Origin: Nitronereus sp964503895
Lineage (GTDB): Bacteria; Nitrospirota; Nitrospiria; Nitrospirales; UBA8639
Direction of reading: 5' to 3'
DNA length: 6,548 nucleotides
Assembly (NCBI GenBank): GCA_964503895.1
Contig: CAZDCF010000051.1
Location: 1 to 6,548, forward strand
The notes beneath the pieces are model-generated. The model was not told where the DNA came from. It saw only the letters and a list, made by a program, of their open reading frames with translations, and made no database searches. The translations under genes were made by a program, and so were the position numbers. Positions within the stretch are counted from its first letter, which is position 1; every line of letters starts with the position of its first letter. This document shows positions 1 through 6,177 of the stretch, piece by piece.

Positions 1-1
1 T

Positions 2-19
2 AATAGCATCCTCGCTATT
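2..19. repeat. Small perfect hairpin at the left edge
   Basis: AATAGC (2-7) and GCTATT (14-19) are exact reverse complements around a six-base loop, ATCCTC. No T-run follows on the plus strand, so it is not a convincing terminator. A hairpin with a similar loop and a compensated base pair recurs at 6392-6409. On the minus strand an ATG at 22-20 opens a frame that leaves the window (M-N-S-E-D-A-I), so this could simply be the start of a gene that is not visible. The inverted repeat is certain; its function is unknown. Confidence 0.5.
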
Positions 20-157
20 CATCCAACAGCCCGATACCTTCTTCTAAGTGGTCAGCCGCCACAATTCAAATGTGTGTGGGGCGGTATGCTTGCTTAGTGG
101 TGCGGGTGAAGGACGAAGCCCCTTTTGTTAACATGCCTGAACGAAATTGCATCTGCA

Positions 158-176
158 TATAACAGATTTACGGAGG
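158..176 (+). promoter_or_regulatory. Ribosome binding site and possible -10 box for the ABM-like gene
   Basis: GGAGG at 172-176 lies five bases before the ATG at 182. It is the strongest Shine-Dalgarno match near the gene and decides the start. TATAAC at 158-163 resembles a -10 box, but I find no -35 box at a good distance (TTGTTA at 125-130 is 27 bases away). If it is a -10 box, transcription would begin close to the ribosome site. The ribosome site is well supported; the promoter is weak. Confidence 0.5.
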
Positions 177-181
177 TTTAC

Positions 182-460
182 ATGTCAATAGCTACTCATT
201 TTACAGACGGACCCCCGGAAGAAGCTTATAATCACGTCGTAAAAACTCTGGAAGACAAGGGGTTTGGTAACCCGACAGGTCGAGAATACCATTTCGCATA
301 CAGGGAAACTGACGGAACTATTACAGTCTTGGATATATGGGATTCAGAAGAGAATCTAGGGAAGTTCGCTGAACAGCTCATCCCGATTTTTGCGGAACTA
401 GGAGTTCCCTTGTCAGAACCCAAAATATACGAAGTGGCAAATATCATCGTAGGCAAGTAG
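182..460 (+). CDS. Small ABM-like (dimeric alpha/beta-barrel) protein
   Basis: This 92-residue protein has no signal peptide or membrane segment, so it is probably cytoplasmic. It starts MSIATHFTDGPPEEAYNHVV, continues with a strand around YHFAYRETDGTITVLDIWDS (residues about 36-55), then a helix with FAEQLIPIFAELGV (about 60-73), and ends in a short strand, IYEVANIIVG. The order strand, helix, strands with a W-D-S turn, helix, strand is that of the antibiotic-biosynthesis-monooxygenase/Dabb-like ferredoxin fold. Similar ~90-residue proteins are common and mostly uncharacterised; some members of the fold are oxygenases or heme-binding enzymes, but nothing here shows an activity. A longer reading from a TTG at 125 is possible, but the ATG at 182 has GGAGG at ideal spacing. 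The tRNA lies 33 bases downstream. Family-level call fairly sure; function unknown. Confidence 0.75.
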   Translation: MSIATHFTDGPPEEAYNHVVKTLEDKGFGNPTGREYHFAYRETDGTITVLDIWDSEENLGKFAEQLIPIFAELGVPLSEPKIYEVANIIVGK

Positions 461-471
461 CTCATTCCGAT

Positions 472-484
472 AGCCCGATGGGCT
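472..484 (+). terminator. Weak hairpin between the ABM-like gene and the tRNA
   Basis: AGCCC (472-476) and GGGCT (480-484) form a perfect five-pair stem with a GAT loop, 11 bases after the stop codon. The bases that follow (CCTCC) contain no T-run, so intrinsic termination is doubtful. It may instead be a processing or pausing structure between the mRNA and the tRNA. Confidence 0.25.
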
Positions 485-493
485 CCTCCAAAT

Positions 494-570
494 AGACGGT
501 TAGCTCAGTGGTTTAGAGCGCTGCGTTGACATCGCAGAGGTCACCGGTTCAAATCCAGTACCGCCCACCA
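494..570 (+). tRNA. tRNA-Val: tRNA-Val (anticodon GAC), with stem mismatches
   Basis: The cloverleaf can be folded by hand. Acceptor 494-500 pairs with 560-566, discriminator A567, encoded CCA 568-570. D stem is GCTC 503-506 with GAGC 516-519. Anticodon stem is 521-525 with 533-537, and the loop TTGACAT places GAC at 528-530. Variable loop is AGGTC, and the T stem 543-547/555-559 surrounds TTCAAAT. The D and anticodon stems are perfect. Three pairs fail: A494/C566, A496/C564 and C545/A557. A canonical gene would have G at each of the three A positions. It is clearly tRNA-Val-derived, but it may be a decayed or duplicated copy rather than a working one. The minus-strand HTH remnant runs into it. 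Confidence 0.8.
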
Positions 571-733
571 CTATACGTAAATCGGACTCCTTCTCCGTTC
601 GCATCGAATCAGGGGTGTTTGCTAAAATGGTTACAAGTTCTTCGTAGCGGGCCTTCAGTTCTTCAGGCCTTTTACTTTTTCCGTTAACTAGCATGCTTAG
701 ATAAGTGTGCGAGATTCCCAAGATGCAGCTCAA
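500..733 (-). pseudogene. HTH-domain remnant running antisense into the tRNA
   Basis: The minus-strand frame begins with a TTG (733) and shows the second half of an XRE-like helix-turn-helix: LGISHTYLSMLVNGK followed by KRPEELKARYEELV. This is the recognition-helix pattern plus the next helices. An in-frame TAA at 738-736 lies directly upstream and the first helix of the fold is absent, so the 5' part is missing. The last ~22 residues (GGTGFEPVTSAM and onwards) are only the antisense translation of the tRNA gene, a known source of spurious protein tails at tRNA-integrated elements. The decoded piece between 572 and ~727 is therefore the only element-like sequence. I infer a truncated regulator or integrase-associated gene left by an element inserted at tRNA-Val. 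It could also be a chance frame, but the HTH pattern makes that less likely. Confidence 0.45.
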
Positions 734-878
734 GGCTTATGGTGGGACGGGATACTCATTCATTCTGGAGCAATTCCTGCCGGAGATGCGCCTACGAGGA
801 GTGACGGAGGAGCATATCGGTATGATGATGGCCCAGAACCCTGTCCGAGTACTTACCTTCACCGAGCCCAAAAGCTAG
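705..878 (+). pseudogene. 3' fragment of a phosphotriesterase-family hydrolase
   Basis: The frame ending at TAG 876-878 reads YGGTGYSFILEQFLPEM, then LRGVTEEHIGMMMAQNP and RVLTF. This matches the C-terminal pattern of phosphotriesterase/PHP-type amidohydrolases, in which a GG-x-GY motif is followed by a helix, P-x-(M/L)-R, G-V/F-(T/S), and the closing NP-x-R-x-L-F. Intact family members are roughly 300-350 residues and carry the metal-binding HxH, lysine and aspartate motifs. None of those is present here: only ~50-58 codons remain, with a stop (TAA, 702-704) just upstream and no ribosome site. It is not expected to be active. The fragment overlaps the start of the minus-strand HTH remnant, marking a rearrangement junction near 720-738. 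Family call fairly firm; the exact 5' limit of homology is uncertain. Confidence 0.65.
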
Positions 879-886
879 CTTTTTTT
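870..886 (+). terminator. Palindrome plus T-run after the phosphotriesterase fragment
   Basis: AAAAGCTAGCTTTT at 870-883 is a perfect palindrome that overlaps the TAG stop (876-878), and the T-run reaches 886. Folded as a hairpin it gives AAAAG/CTTTT around a CTAG loop, a short A/T-rich stem. It could be a weak terminator separating the relic from the transporter operon. Confidence 0.3.
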
Positions 887-890
887 AGCG

Positions 891-934
891 TTGAAGTAGG
901 TCATTAACTTTATACTTGGTGATTTCAAACAGGA
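891..934 (+). promoter_or_regulatory. Candidate promoter and ribosome site of the ABC operon
   Basis: TATACT at 911-916 matches five of six -10 consensus positions and lies 24 bases before the ATG at 941. TTGAAG at 891-896 resembles a -35 box, but the spacer is only 14 bases, shorter than usual, so activation by a regulator or a different -35 is possible. AGGA at 931-934, six bases before the ATG, is a good Shine-Dalgarno site. No operator-like repeat is obvious. Confidence 0.4.
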
Positions 935-940
935 AATAAT

Positions 941-1615
941 ATGCCAGAAATCGTAATTTCATCAGAAAATCTGCATAAATTTTATGGGACAAGAGATCAA
1001 AAAGTTCATGCCCTGAGAGGATTGAATATATCGATTGAAGAAGGGGAAATAGTTGGTGTTATGGGACCTAGTGGATGTGGAAAAACGACTCTCCTTAACT
1101 GTCTGTCTGGACTAGACTCAATTGATGACGGGAATATATTAATCCAGGGGAAACCATTAACAGACTTAAATGATGATCAATTAAGCGAATTAAGAGCAAA
1201 GAAGATGGGCTTTGTTTTTCAAACGTACAACCTGCTTCCTGTTTTAACTGCTGTAGAAAATGTCGAATTGCCTCTACTGGTTTCAGGTTTTTCAGGCAAA
1301 CAAGCGAGAATAAGGGCTCTAGAAAAATTGTCTGAGGTTGAATTAGAAGACTGGCAACACCATTTGCCAGGTGAATTGTCTGGTGGCCAGACACAGAGGG
1401 TTACTTTGGCGAGAGCGCTAGTAAATGATCCCGCAATCGTTTGGGCAGATGAACCCACGGGTAACTTAGATAGCGAAAACGAAAAACTGATTATGGATCT
1501 ATTGACTCAGTTAAACAAAGAAAACAACCAAACTTTTGTTATTGTCACTCATTCTGATTATGTCGGGGGAAGAACGAACAGAATAATACAAATGAAAGAC
1601 GGGGAAGTGGTTTAG
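941..1615 (+). CDS. ABC transporter ATP-binding protein (LolD/MacB-type)
   Basis: This 224-residue cytoplasmic ATPase would form the dimer that powers the permease next to it. All nucleotide-binding elements are visible and intact: Walker A GPSGCGKTT (residues 42-50), Q-loop Q94, signature LSGGQ (146-150), Walker B AIVWAD with E171 as catalytic glutamate, D-loop NLD (175-177) and switch histidine H204. The sequence FVFQTYNLLPVLTAVENVEL after the Q-loop and DEPTGNLDS are characteristic of the class that pairs with FtsX-fold permeases (LolD, MacB, FtsE and relatives). The length equals a bare ABC domain with no extension. The ATG at 941 has AGGA six bases upstream. The stop is three bases before the permease start, so translation is probably coupled. 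The exact substrate cannot be told from the ATPase, and no gene symbol is justified. Confidence 0.95.
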   Translation: MPEIVISSENLHKFYGTRDQKVHALRGLNISIEEGEIVGVMGPSGCGKTTLLNCLSGLDSIDDGNILIQGKPLTDLNDDQLSELRAKKMGFVFQTYNLLPVLTAVENVELPLLVSGFSGKQARIRALEKLSEVELEDWQHHLPGELSGGQTQRVTLARALVNDPAIVWADEPTGNLDSENEKLIMDLLTQLNKENNQTFVIVTHSDYVGGRTNRIIQMKDGEVV

Positions 1616-1618
1616 ACA

Positions 1619-4600
1619 ATGGCAAAGGTTTTTGGGCTACCGGCAACAGAATTAGCCATAGCCATGACAATTCTTTCAGTCCTAATATTTTCGGTTTTTG
1701 CCATTGGCGCCAGCAGAAGATTTATTTTGGTAAAGATGGGAACGCGCAACATTCCCAGAAGAAAAGGCCAGAGTAGTTTAATTGTAATTGGACTTATGCT
1801 CAGTTCCGCCATTATTGCGACTTCTCTAGGAATCGGGGATACGGTCAGATATTCAGTCCGATCCGTTGCTTTGGATTTTCTGGGCCCAACTGACGAAATT
1901 ATTGAAGGGCCCGGCAGACAACTTTTTGGAGAAGAATATTTTGACTATTCCGAGTTCGAAAGGGTGGAGCAATTAACTCAAAATAATTCCGATATCGACG
2001 GCCTGCTGCCATTAATCGAAATTAATTTACCGGCTTCTAACGATGACCTCGAATTGGCCGAAAGCAATATGAGAGTTAGAGGTTTAGATGGTGGTTATTC
2101 TGACAATTTTTATGAGTTAAAAACCCTACAAGGTGCGATTGTTTCTATAAATTCTCTTGCGACCCATGAAACGTATATCAACGCGGGTACGAGTGAAGTA
2201 CTGAAAATTAATAAGGGTGGGAATATCAGTGTCTACACCCCGTCAGGCAAGACAGAATTCACAGTATCTGATGTTTTACAAAATGGTGGTTTGGCCGGAG
2301 GGGGGAGAAATCCGTACGTCCTACTTAGATTAGATTCCTTACAACGGTTGCTTAACAAAGAGGACAAGATAACCAATATTCTGGTTTCCAACAAAGGTGT
2401 TGGAGAAAAATCCTTGAGCCTCTCGAAAGAGGTTACAAAATTTTTGAGGACTGAGTTGACAAATGAACCGGTGGCAACAGAGATATTCGATATCCTACAA
2501 GGTAACGGGATACCTGGGTTGCTATCAGAAGAATCCAAAACTGTTCGGCAAACAGATAAAGAGATATCTAATACGCTCAAGCGATTATCTGAGAATTTAA
2601 ACTCTGATAATTTTAATGATGATTTCATAAAAGACATAAGTGACTATCCGACCCAATTAATGATTCTTGGGGTATTGGATAAATCCGGATTGCATGAAGA
2701 TGCCGGCAAAATATCGACTCTTTCAATTTCATTAACCTCCTTAAGAGTCGATGACGCAAAAAATGATGGCGTCAAACTGGCCGAAACTGTGGCAACTGGT
2801 GTTACGACTATATTTTCTATATTCGGATCATTCTCCATCATGGTGGGCCTGCTGCTAATTTTTCTGGTATTTGTCTTACTTGCTGCCGCAAGGTCAACCG
2901 AGTTAGGAATGGCCCGGGCAGTAGGTCTAAAACGCCGGGATTTGGTCCAGTTATTCACTTATGAAGGAACGATATATGCTCTCTTAGCCGCCATAGCCGG
3001 AACTGTTGCAGGGGTGGGCCTAAGCTTTGGATTGATATTTATTATTCAAGATTTGATTGACGCAGACGATTTTACAATCACGCCGTACTATTCCGTGACC
3101 TCTGTGTTAATAGCCTTCTCCAGTGGATTGATATTGACCTTTATTACCGTAGTATTTTCTGCATACCGAGCTAGTAATCTAAACATCGTGGTAGCGATTC
3201 GGGGCCTCAAGGATGAGTTTGTGAGGAAGGCCCCTGAGCCCATGAGAAAAAAGATGTTGGATCTCGTTTGGAATCTTATATTTCCAATCAAACAAATGGT
3301 ATTGGTTGTTACTGGCGAAGAGGGACGGATAAAAAGCTTTGTACTTTTTTTGATCTTTCCAGTTGCATGGCCCATAAACATTGCAACTTCATTGTTTAAA
3401 TTGTCTGGAAGACATTCATACTTAATTCTCGGTGTTTTTTCTTCGTCTTTGTTGATCTCTGGAATACTGACAGAAACAGGTACGAGTTTCTTCATAGGAT
3501 TAACAGGGACTGCACTAGCTGTTGGTTTGTTTGTGAGATTTCTGTCTTCACGATTTATAAGTGACGCTGAAACAGTAAATCAAATTGGAGGCACCTTAGA
3601 AGGAGGCCTCGTACTTTTGGCAAATTCCTTACCTTTTGATTTTTTCGAAAGGTGGATAGGGCAATTGTCTGAACCCGGACCATGGTTTTGGCCCATTGGC
3701 GGTGCTATGTCAACCGCGGCAGCCGTTTGGCTTCTTATGTGCAATACGAAGATTCTTATAGCCATACTCAATTTGATGTTATCAAGATTCTCCGGTTTGA
3801 AAGCGGTCACAAAAACGGCCATAAGCTATCCGATGGCTTCAAAATTCAGAACGGGCTTAACAGTCGCCATGTTCGCCCTGATCATATTTACCCTGATGAT
3901 TTTTTCGATTCTGAACGGGCTTCAAGACATAACGTCTGAACAGCCTGAAAGAGTTACAGGTGGATATGACATCAAAGGCACTATAAGCCCCGATCTTCCA
4001 ATTTCTGGTGATATAAAAGATTCCTTGAACATGTTTGATTTCACGATTGTGGCAGGAGCGTCCGTTGTTCCTGTAGAAGTGAAGGAGTCTGATGGGGAAA
4101 ATACTACCTATAAAAGATCTAGACTCGTTTCATTAGAAGATGACTTTATTCAATCCACTCAATGGAGAATGGCTCATTTCGATGCGAAATACGGTGCCAC
4201 GGATCAAGACATATGGAGATCGTTGGTTGACAATCCAGAACTGGTTGTCGCGAGTGCCTCGATCATTCCTTCTGGAGACCCATTTGGCCCACCGGACCGA
4301 AGCTTTAAGACATCATATTTGAGTCCCGGCGATCTGAAAAAGATGAGTTCTTTTTCCGTCGATATGAAGAAAAGAAGAGATTCATTAGAACCTGAAAATG
4401 TGATTGTTATAGGTGTAATTGAGCGATTGGCATCGGGAACAGGTTTTGGAAGCGAATCTGCCACATTTTACTCGTCAAGATCTTTAGCATCTAAGATAAC
4501 AGAGGAGCATATCCCTCTTGACACCTTTTATTTTTCACTGAAAGACAAAAGTGTCGCATCAGACTATTCGCAAAAATTAGAGAAACTTTTCTTGGCAAAT

Positions 4601-5059
4601 GGTATGAATGCAGAAAGTCTTTTAGATGAGTTGGAAAAAGAGAGAGCAACTAACAATGCATTTAACAAGCTGTTTCAGGGATTTAGTGGCCTCGGGTTAA
4701 TTGTTGGTGTTGCAGCTATAGGAGTACTGTCTGTAAGAGCGGTGGTCGAACGCAGACAATCTATAGGAGTACTTAGAGCTATTGGATTTACGTCAAGCAT
4801 GATAAGGACTCAATTCTTGATCGAATCTTCCTTCATAACCCTTCTTGGAATTGTTGTAGGGATAGGTCTTGGAATTTTACAGTCATGGTTGATTTTTCTG
4901 GAAATTTCTAAGGAGCTTGAAGGCGCAAAATTCGTTATTCCAATAGGAGACGTGGGAATATTGATTGGTATAACGATAATCGCTTCGATTTTAGCCAGTG
5001 TAATACCCGCTAACGAAGCCAGTAAAATCTACCCGGCTGAGGCACTACGATACGAATAA
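1619..5059 (+). CDS. Double-FtsX ABC permease, 1146 residues
   Basis: A large membrane protein built of two FtsX-type halves. An extra N-terminal helix (about 11-30) and a basic stretch with RNIPRRKG come first. Half one has a helix at 53-73, an extracytoplasmic domain (about 75-392) and three helices (about 393-423, 449-475, 493-516). A linker (about 520-740) contains about four further hydrophobic segments (572-591, 599-618, 623-641, 688-709). Half two has a helix at 744-767, a second extracytoplasmic domain (768-1017) and three helices (1018-1040, 1069-1092, 1107-1130). The coupling motif occurs in both halves: ARSTELGMARAVGLKRRD (423-441) and ERRQSIGVLRAIGFT (1044-1058). The C-terminus YPAEALRYE is typical of MacB-like permeases. 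One polypeptide could replace the usual permease dimer. No adaptor or outer-membrane gene is nearby. Substrate unknown; export, lipoprotein handling or mechanotransmission are all family-compatible. Confidence 0.93.
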   Translation: MAKVFGLPATELAIAMTILSVLIFSVFAIGASRRFILVKMGTRNIPRRKGQSSLIVIGLMLSSAIIATSLGIGDTVRYSVRSVALDFLGPTDEIIEGPGRQLFGEEYFDYSEFERVEQLTQNNSDIDGLLPLIEINLPASNDDLELAESNMRVRGLDGGYSDNFYELKTLQGAIVSINSLATHETYINAGTSEVLKINKGGNISVYTPSGKTEFTVSDVLQNGGLAGGGRNPYVLLRLDSLQRLLNKEDKITNILVSNKGVGEKSLSLSKEVTKFLRTELTNEPVATEIFDILQGNGIPGLLSEESKTVRQTDKEISNTLKRLSENLNSDNFNDDFIKDISDYPTQLMILGVLDKSGLHEDAGKISTLSISLTSLRVDDAKNDGVKLAETVATGVTTIFSIFGSFSIMVGLLLIFLVFVLLAAARSTELGMARAVGLKRRDLVQLFTYEGTIYALLAAIAGTVAGVGLSFGLIFIIQDLIDADDFTITPYYSVTSVLIAFSSGLILTFITVVFSAYRASNLNIVVAIRGLKDEFVRKAPEPMRKKMLDLVWNLIFPIKQMVLVVTGEEGRIKSFVLFLIFPVAWPINIATSLFKLSGRHSYLILGVFSSSLLISGILTETGTSFFIGLTGTALAVGLFVRFLSSRFISDAETVNQIGGTLEGGLVLLANSLPFDFFERWIGQLSEPGPWFWPIGGAMSTAAAVWLLMCNTKILIAILNLMLSRFSGLKAVTKTAISYPMASKFRTGLTVAMFALIIFTLMIFSILNGLQDITSEQPERVTGGYDIKGTISPDLPISGDIKDSLNMFDFTIVAGASVVPVEVKESDGENTTYKRSRLVSLEDDFIQSTQWRMAHFDAKYGATDQDIWRSLVDNPELVVASASIIPSGDPFGPPDRSFKTSYLSPGDLKKMSSFSVDMKKRRDSLEPENVIVIGVIERLASGTGFGSESATFYSSRSLASKITEEHIPLDTFYFSLKDKSVASDYSQKLEKLFLANGMNAESLLDELEKERATNNAFNKLFQGFSGLGLIVGVAAIGVLSVRAVVERRQSIGVLRAIGFTSSMIRTQFLIESSFITLLGIVVGIGLGILQSWLIFLEISKELEGAKFVIPIGDVGILIGITIIASILASVIPANEASKIYPAEALRYE

Positions 5060-5228
5060 ATACCAGCTAACTCCAATTAACAAAACTTTATTCAACCACC
5101 GGTACTGTCGGTTTAAGTGGCATGGGTTTTGGTGGAAGAAGTTTACAGATACCGTGTGTCTAGCAGGATTGGCATCAGGCACTTCCTGAGGAAGTACTCT
5201 GCCACCCCCTTAGGCATTGATGCTACCG
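5060..5228. other. Convergent intergenic region, no intact gene
   Basis: The operon and the thioredoxin-TPR gene point at each other here. I see no clear intrinsic terminator with a T-run for either side. A short minus-strand frame ending at 5088 (residues KLLPPKPMPLKPTVPVVE) and a short plus-strand frame (TGTVGLSGMGFGG) both look somewhat protein-like, but each is limited to about 25 codons by stops. One may be the tail of a lost gene; neither can be identified. Confidence 0.4.
5181..5195. terminator. Small hairpin between convergent genes
   Basis: ACTTCC (5181-5186) and GGAAGT (5190-5195) pair perfectly around TGA. GGC just before and GCC a few bases after could extend the stem past a five-base bulge. 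No T-run follows in either direction, so a role in ending transcription from the two facing genes is only a guess from position. Confidence 0.25.
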
Positions 5229-6041
5229 TTAGAAGAGTGCGCTACCAAGTGACCGTCGGTGCCGTTGGGTCACTTCATTATCATCGCCTAAGAGATGGAA
5301 AATAGCGATACACGCCTTCCTGGCACCGTCATGATCGTAATAACGGTTTTTGCGCACAACCTCTATGAATCCGGTGAGCGCAGTTTCGAAGCTGTTGGCC
5401 CGAACGTCGCGAATGGCGGTCATATATGTGCCTGTGATAGAGTTTTCATGCATTGAGTGGGGCTCGTTGATACGCTGGAACATACCCACCAGTGTTCGGA
5501 TGGCTTGGGCTGCCTCGAAATACTTCGAACCAAGATCGATCGACTCGATGATTTCCAACGATTGAGCCGAGTCTGACACAAGGAGGGTTTGGGCCAAGAG
5601 TACTGAGCCCTGTTCGTTTTGAGGCTCTGCTGCCAGAATCGTCTCCAGCAATTCTCTGGCCTGCAATATCTTGTTTTCAGCTATGAACTGCTTAGCTCCA
5701 TCAAGTTGGAGTCGATACTTGTTAGGTATTGCATTCCCGAGCCATTCGACTACCTGTCTCTCCGATAATGCGCCTACGAACTCGTCGCTGACTATCCCAT
5801 CGACGAAAAGCTTGACGTTGGGTATGCTCCTGATTCCGTATTGAGAGACGACTGCGGGATGCTTCTCGGTATCTAGTTTGGCGAATAGCCACTCCCCTCC
5901 ATTTCGTTGAGCCAAACCTTCTAGTATCGGACCGAGTACTTTACAGGGGCCGCACCACGCCGCCCAAAAGTCCACGAGAATCGGAACAGTGTGACTCTTT
6001 TGTATTACGTCTGATTCGAAATCGTCTGTATCATAGGCCAT
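5229..6041 (-). CDS. ybbN: Thioredoxin-TPR co-chaperone, CnoX/YbbN family
   Basis: A cytoplasmic protein of about 270 residues in the CnoX/YbbN family, whose members hold unfolded proteins and pass them to chaperonins, especially under oxidative stress. Numbering from the upstream ATG at 6047, the N-terminal thioredoxin domain (about 5-108) has WCGPC at 31-35 and the cis-proline loop SIP at 74-76. The C-terminal ~160 residues are helical repeats (for example the ILQARELLETILAAEPQNEQ stretch) and end with the family's usual RKACIAIFHLLGDDNEV...RRSLGSALF tail, so the gene is complete. Two ATGs are possible, at 6047 and 6041. The upstream GAGG (6054-6051) is only three bases from the first but nine from the second, so I choose 6041. 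The intact CGPC suggests real redox activity, whereas E. coli CnoX lacks a full CXXC. Transcribed toward the ABC operon, from its own promoter. Confidence 0.92.
   Translation of the reverse strand: MAYDTDDFESDVIQKSHTVPILVDFWAAWCGPCKVLGPILEGLAQRNGGEWLFAKLDTEKHPAVVSQYGIRSIPNVKLFVDGIVSDEFVGALSERQVVEWLGNAIPNKYRLQLDGAKQFIAENKILQARELLETILAAEPQNEQGSVLLAQTLLVSDSAQSLEIIESIDLGSKYFEAAQAIRTLVGMFQRINEPHSMHENSITGTYMTAIRDVRANSFETALTGFIEVVRKNRYYDHDGARKACIAIFHLLGDDNEVTQRHRRSLGSALF
5247..5275. repeat. Eight-base inverted repeat in the 3' end of the CnoX-like gene
   Basis: AAGTGACC (5247-5254) and GGTCACTT (5268-5275) are perfect reverse complements around a 13-base loop. It lies inside the last codons of the minus-strand gene, just beyond the convergent intergenic gap, where it could block read-through from the transporter operon. 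The repeat is certain; the role is inferred from position only. Confidence 0.45.
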
Positions 6042-6088
6042 CTTCATCTCCCTCTCGGGTTAGGCAAACCGCGACCGTATTCCAGTCT

Positions 6089-6118
6089 AGTATCTTAATG
6101 GCACAGTCGGTGTGTCAC
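6089..6118 (-). promoter_or_regulatory. Candidate promoter of the CnoX-like gene
   Basis: On the minus strand GTGACA (6118-6113) matches five of six -35 positions and GATACT (6094-6089) four of six -10 positions, with an 18-base spacer. Transcription would start near 6082, giving a leader of about 40 bases that contains the GAGG ribosome site. No operator is evident. Confidence 0.4.
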
Positions 6119-6177
6119 TAGATCGCATACACGATAGCGTTCAGAGTGGCACTGGGGCGCATGGCATTGCTATATCA

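Noticed and set aside
18..63. Minus-strand frame ending VAADHLEEGIGLLDE, like an aminotransferase C-terminus, with its TAG overlapping an ATG at 22-20.
   Set aside because: Only about 15 residues before an in-frame TGA, and no upstream continuation in any frame; too short to support a gene.
78..126. GGGGC (78-82) and GCCCC (118-122) followed by four Ts, as a riboswitch or terminator before the ABM-like gene.
   Set aside because: A five-pair stem with a 35-base loop and no recognisable riboswitch core; nothing beyond chance pairing.
707..907. 66-residue plus-strand reading across the relic zone in the other frame.
   Set aside because: It is out of frame with the clear phosphotriesterase tail and has no ribosome site or protein-like pattern.
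807..4513. Identical 12-base string GAGGAGCATATC at 807-818 and 4502-4513.
   Set aside because: Both copies lie in coding sequence reading T-E-E-H-I and the flanks are unrelated; coincidence is the best explanation.
5117..5305. 62-residue plus-strand frame after the permease.
   Set aside because: It overlaps the well-supported 3' end of the CnoX-like gene on the other strand and resembles nothing.
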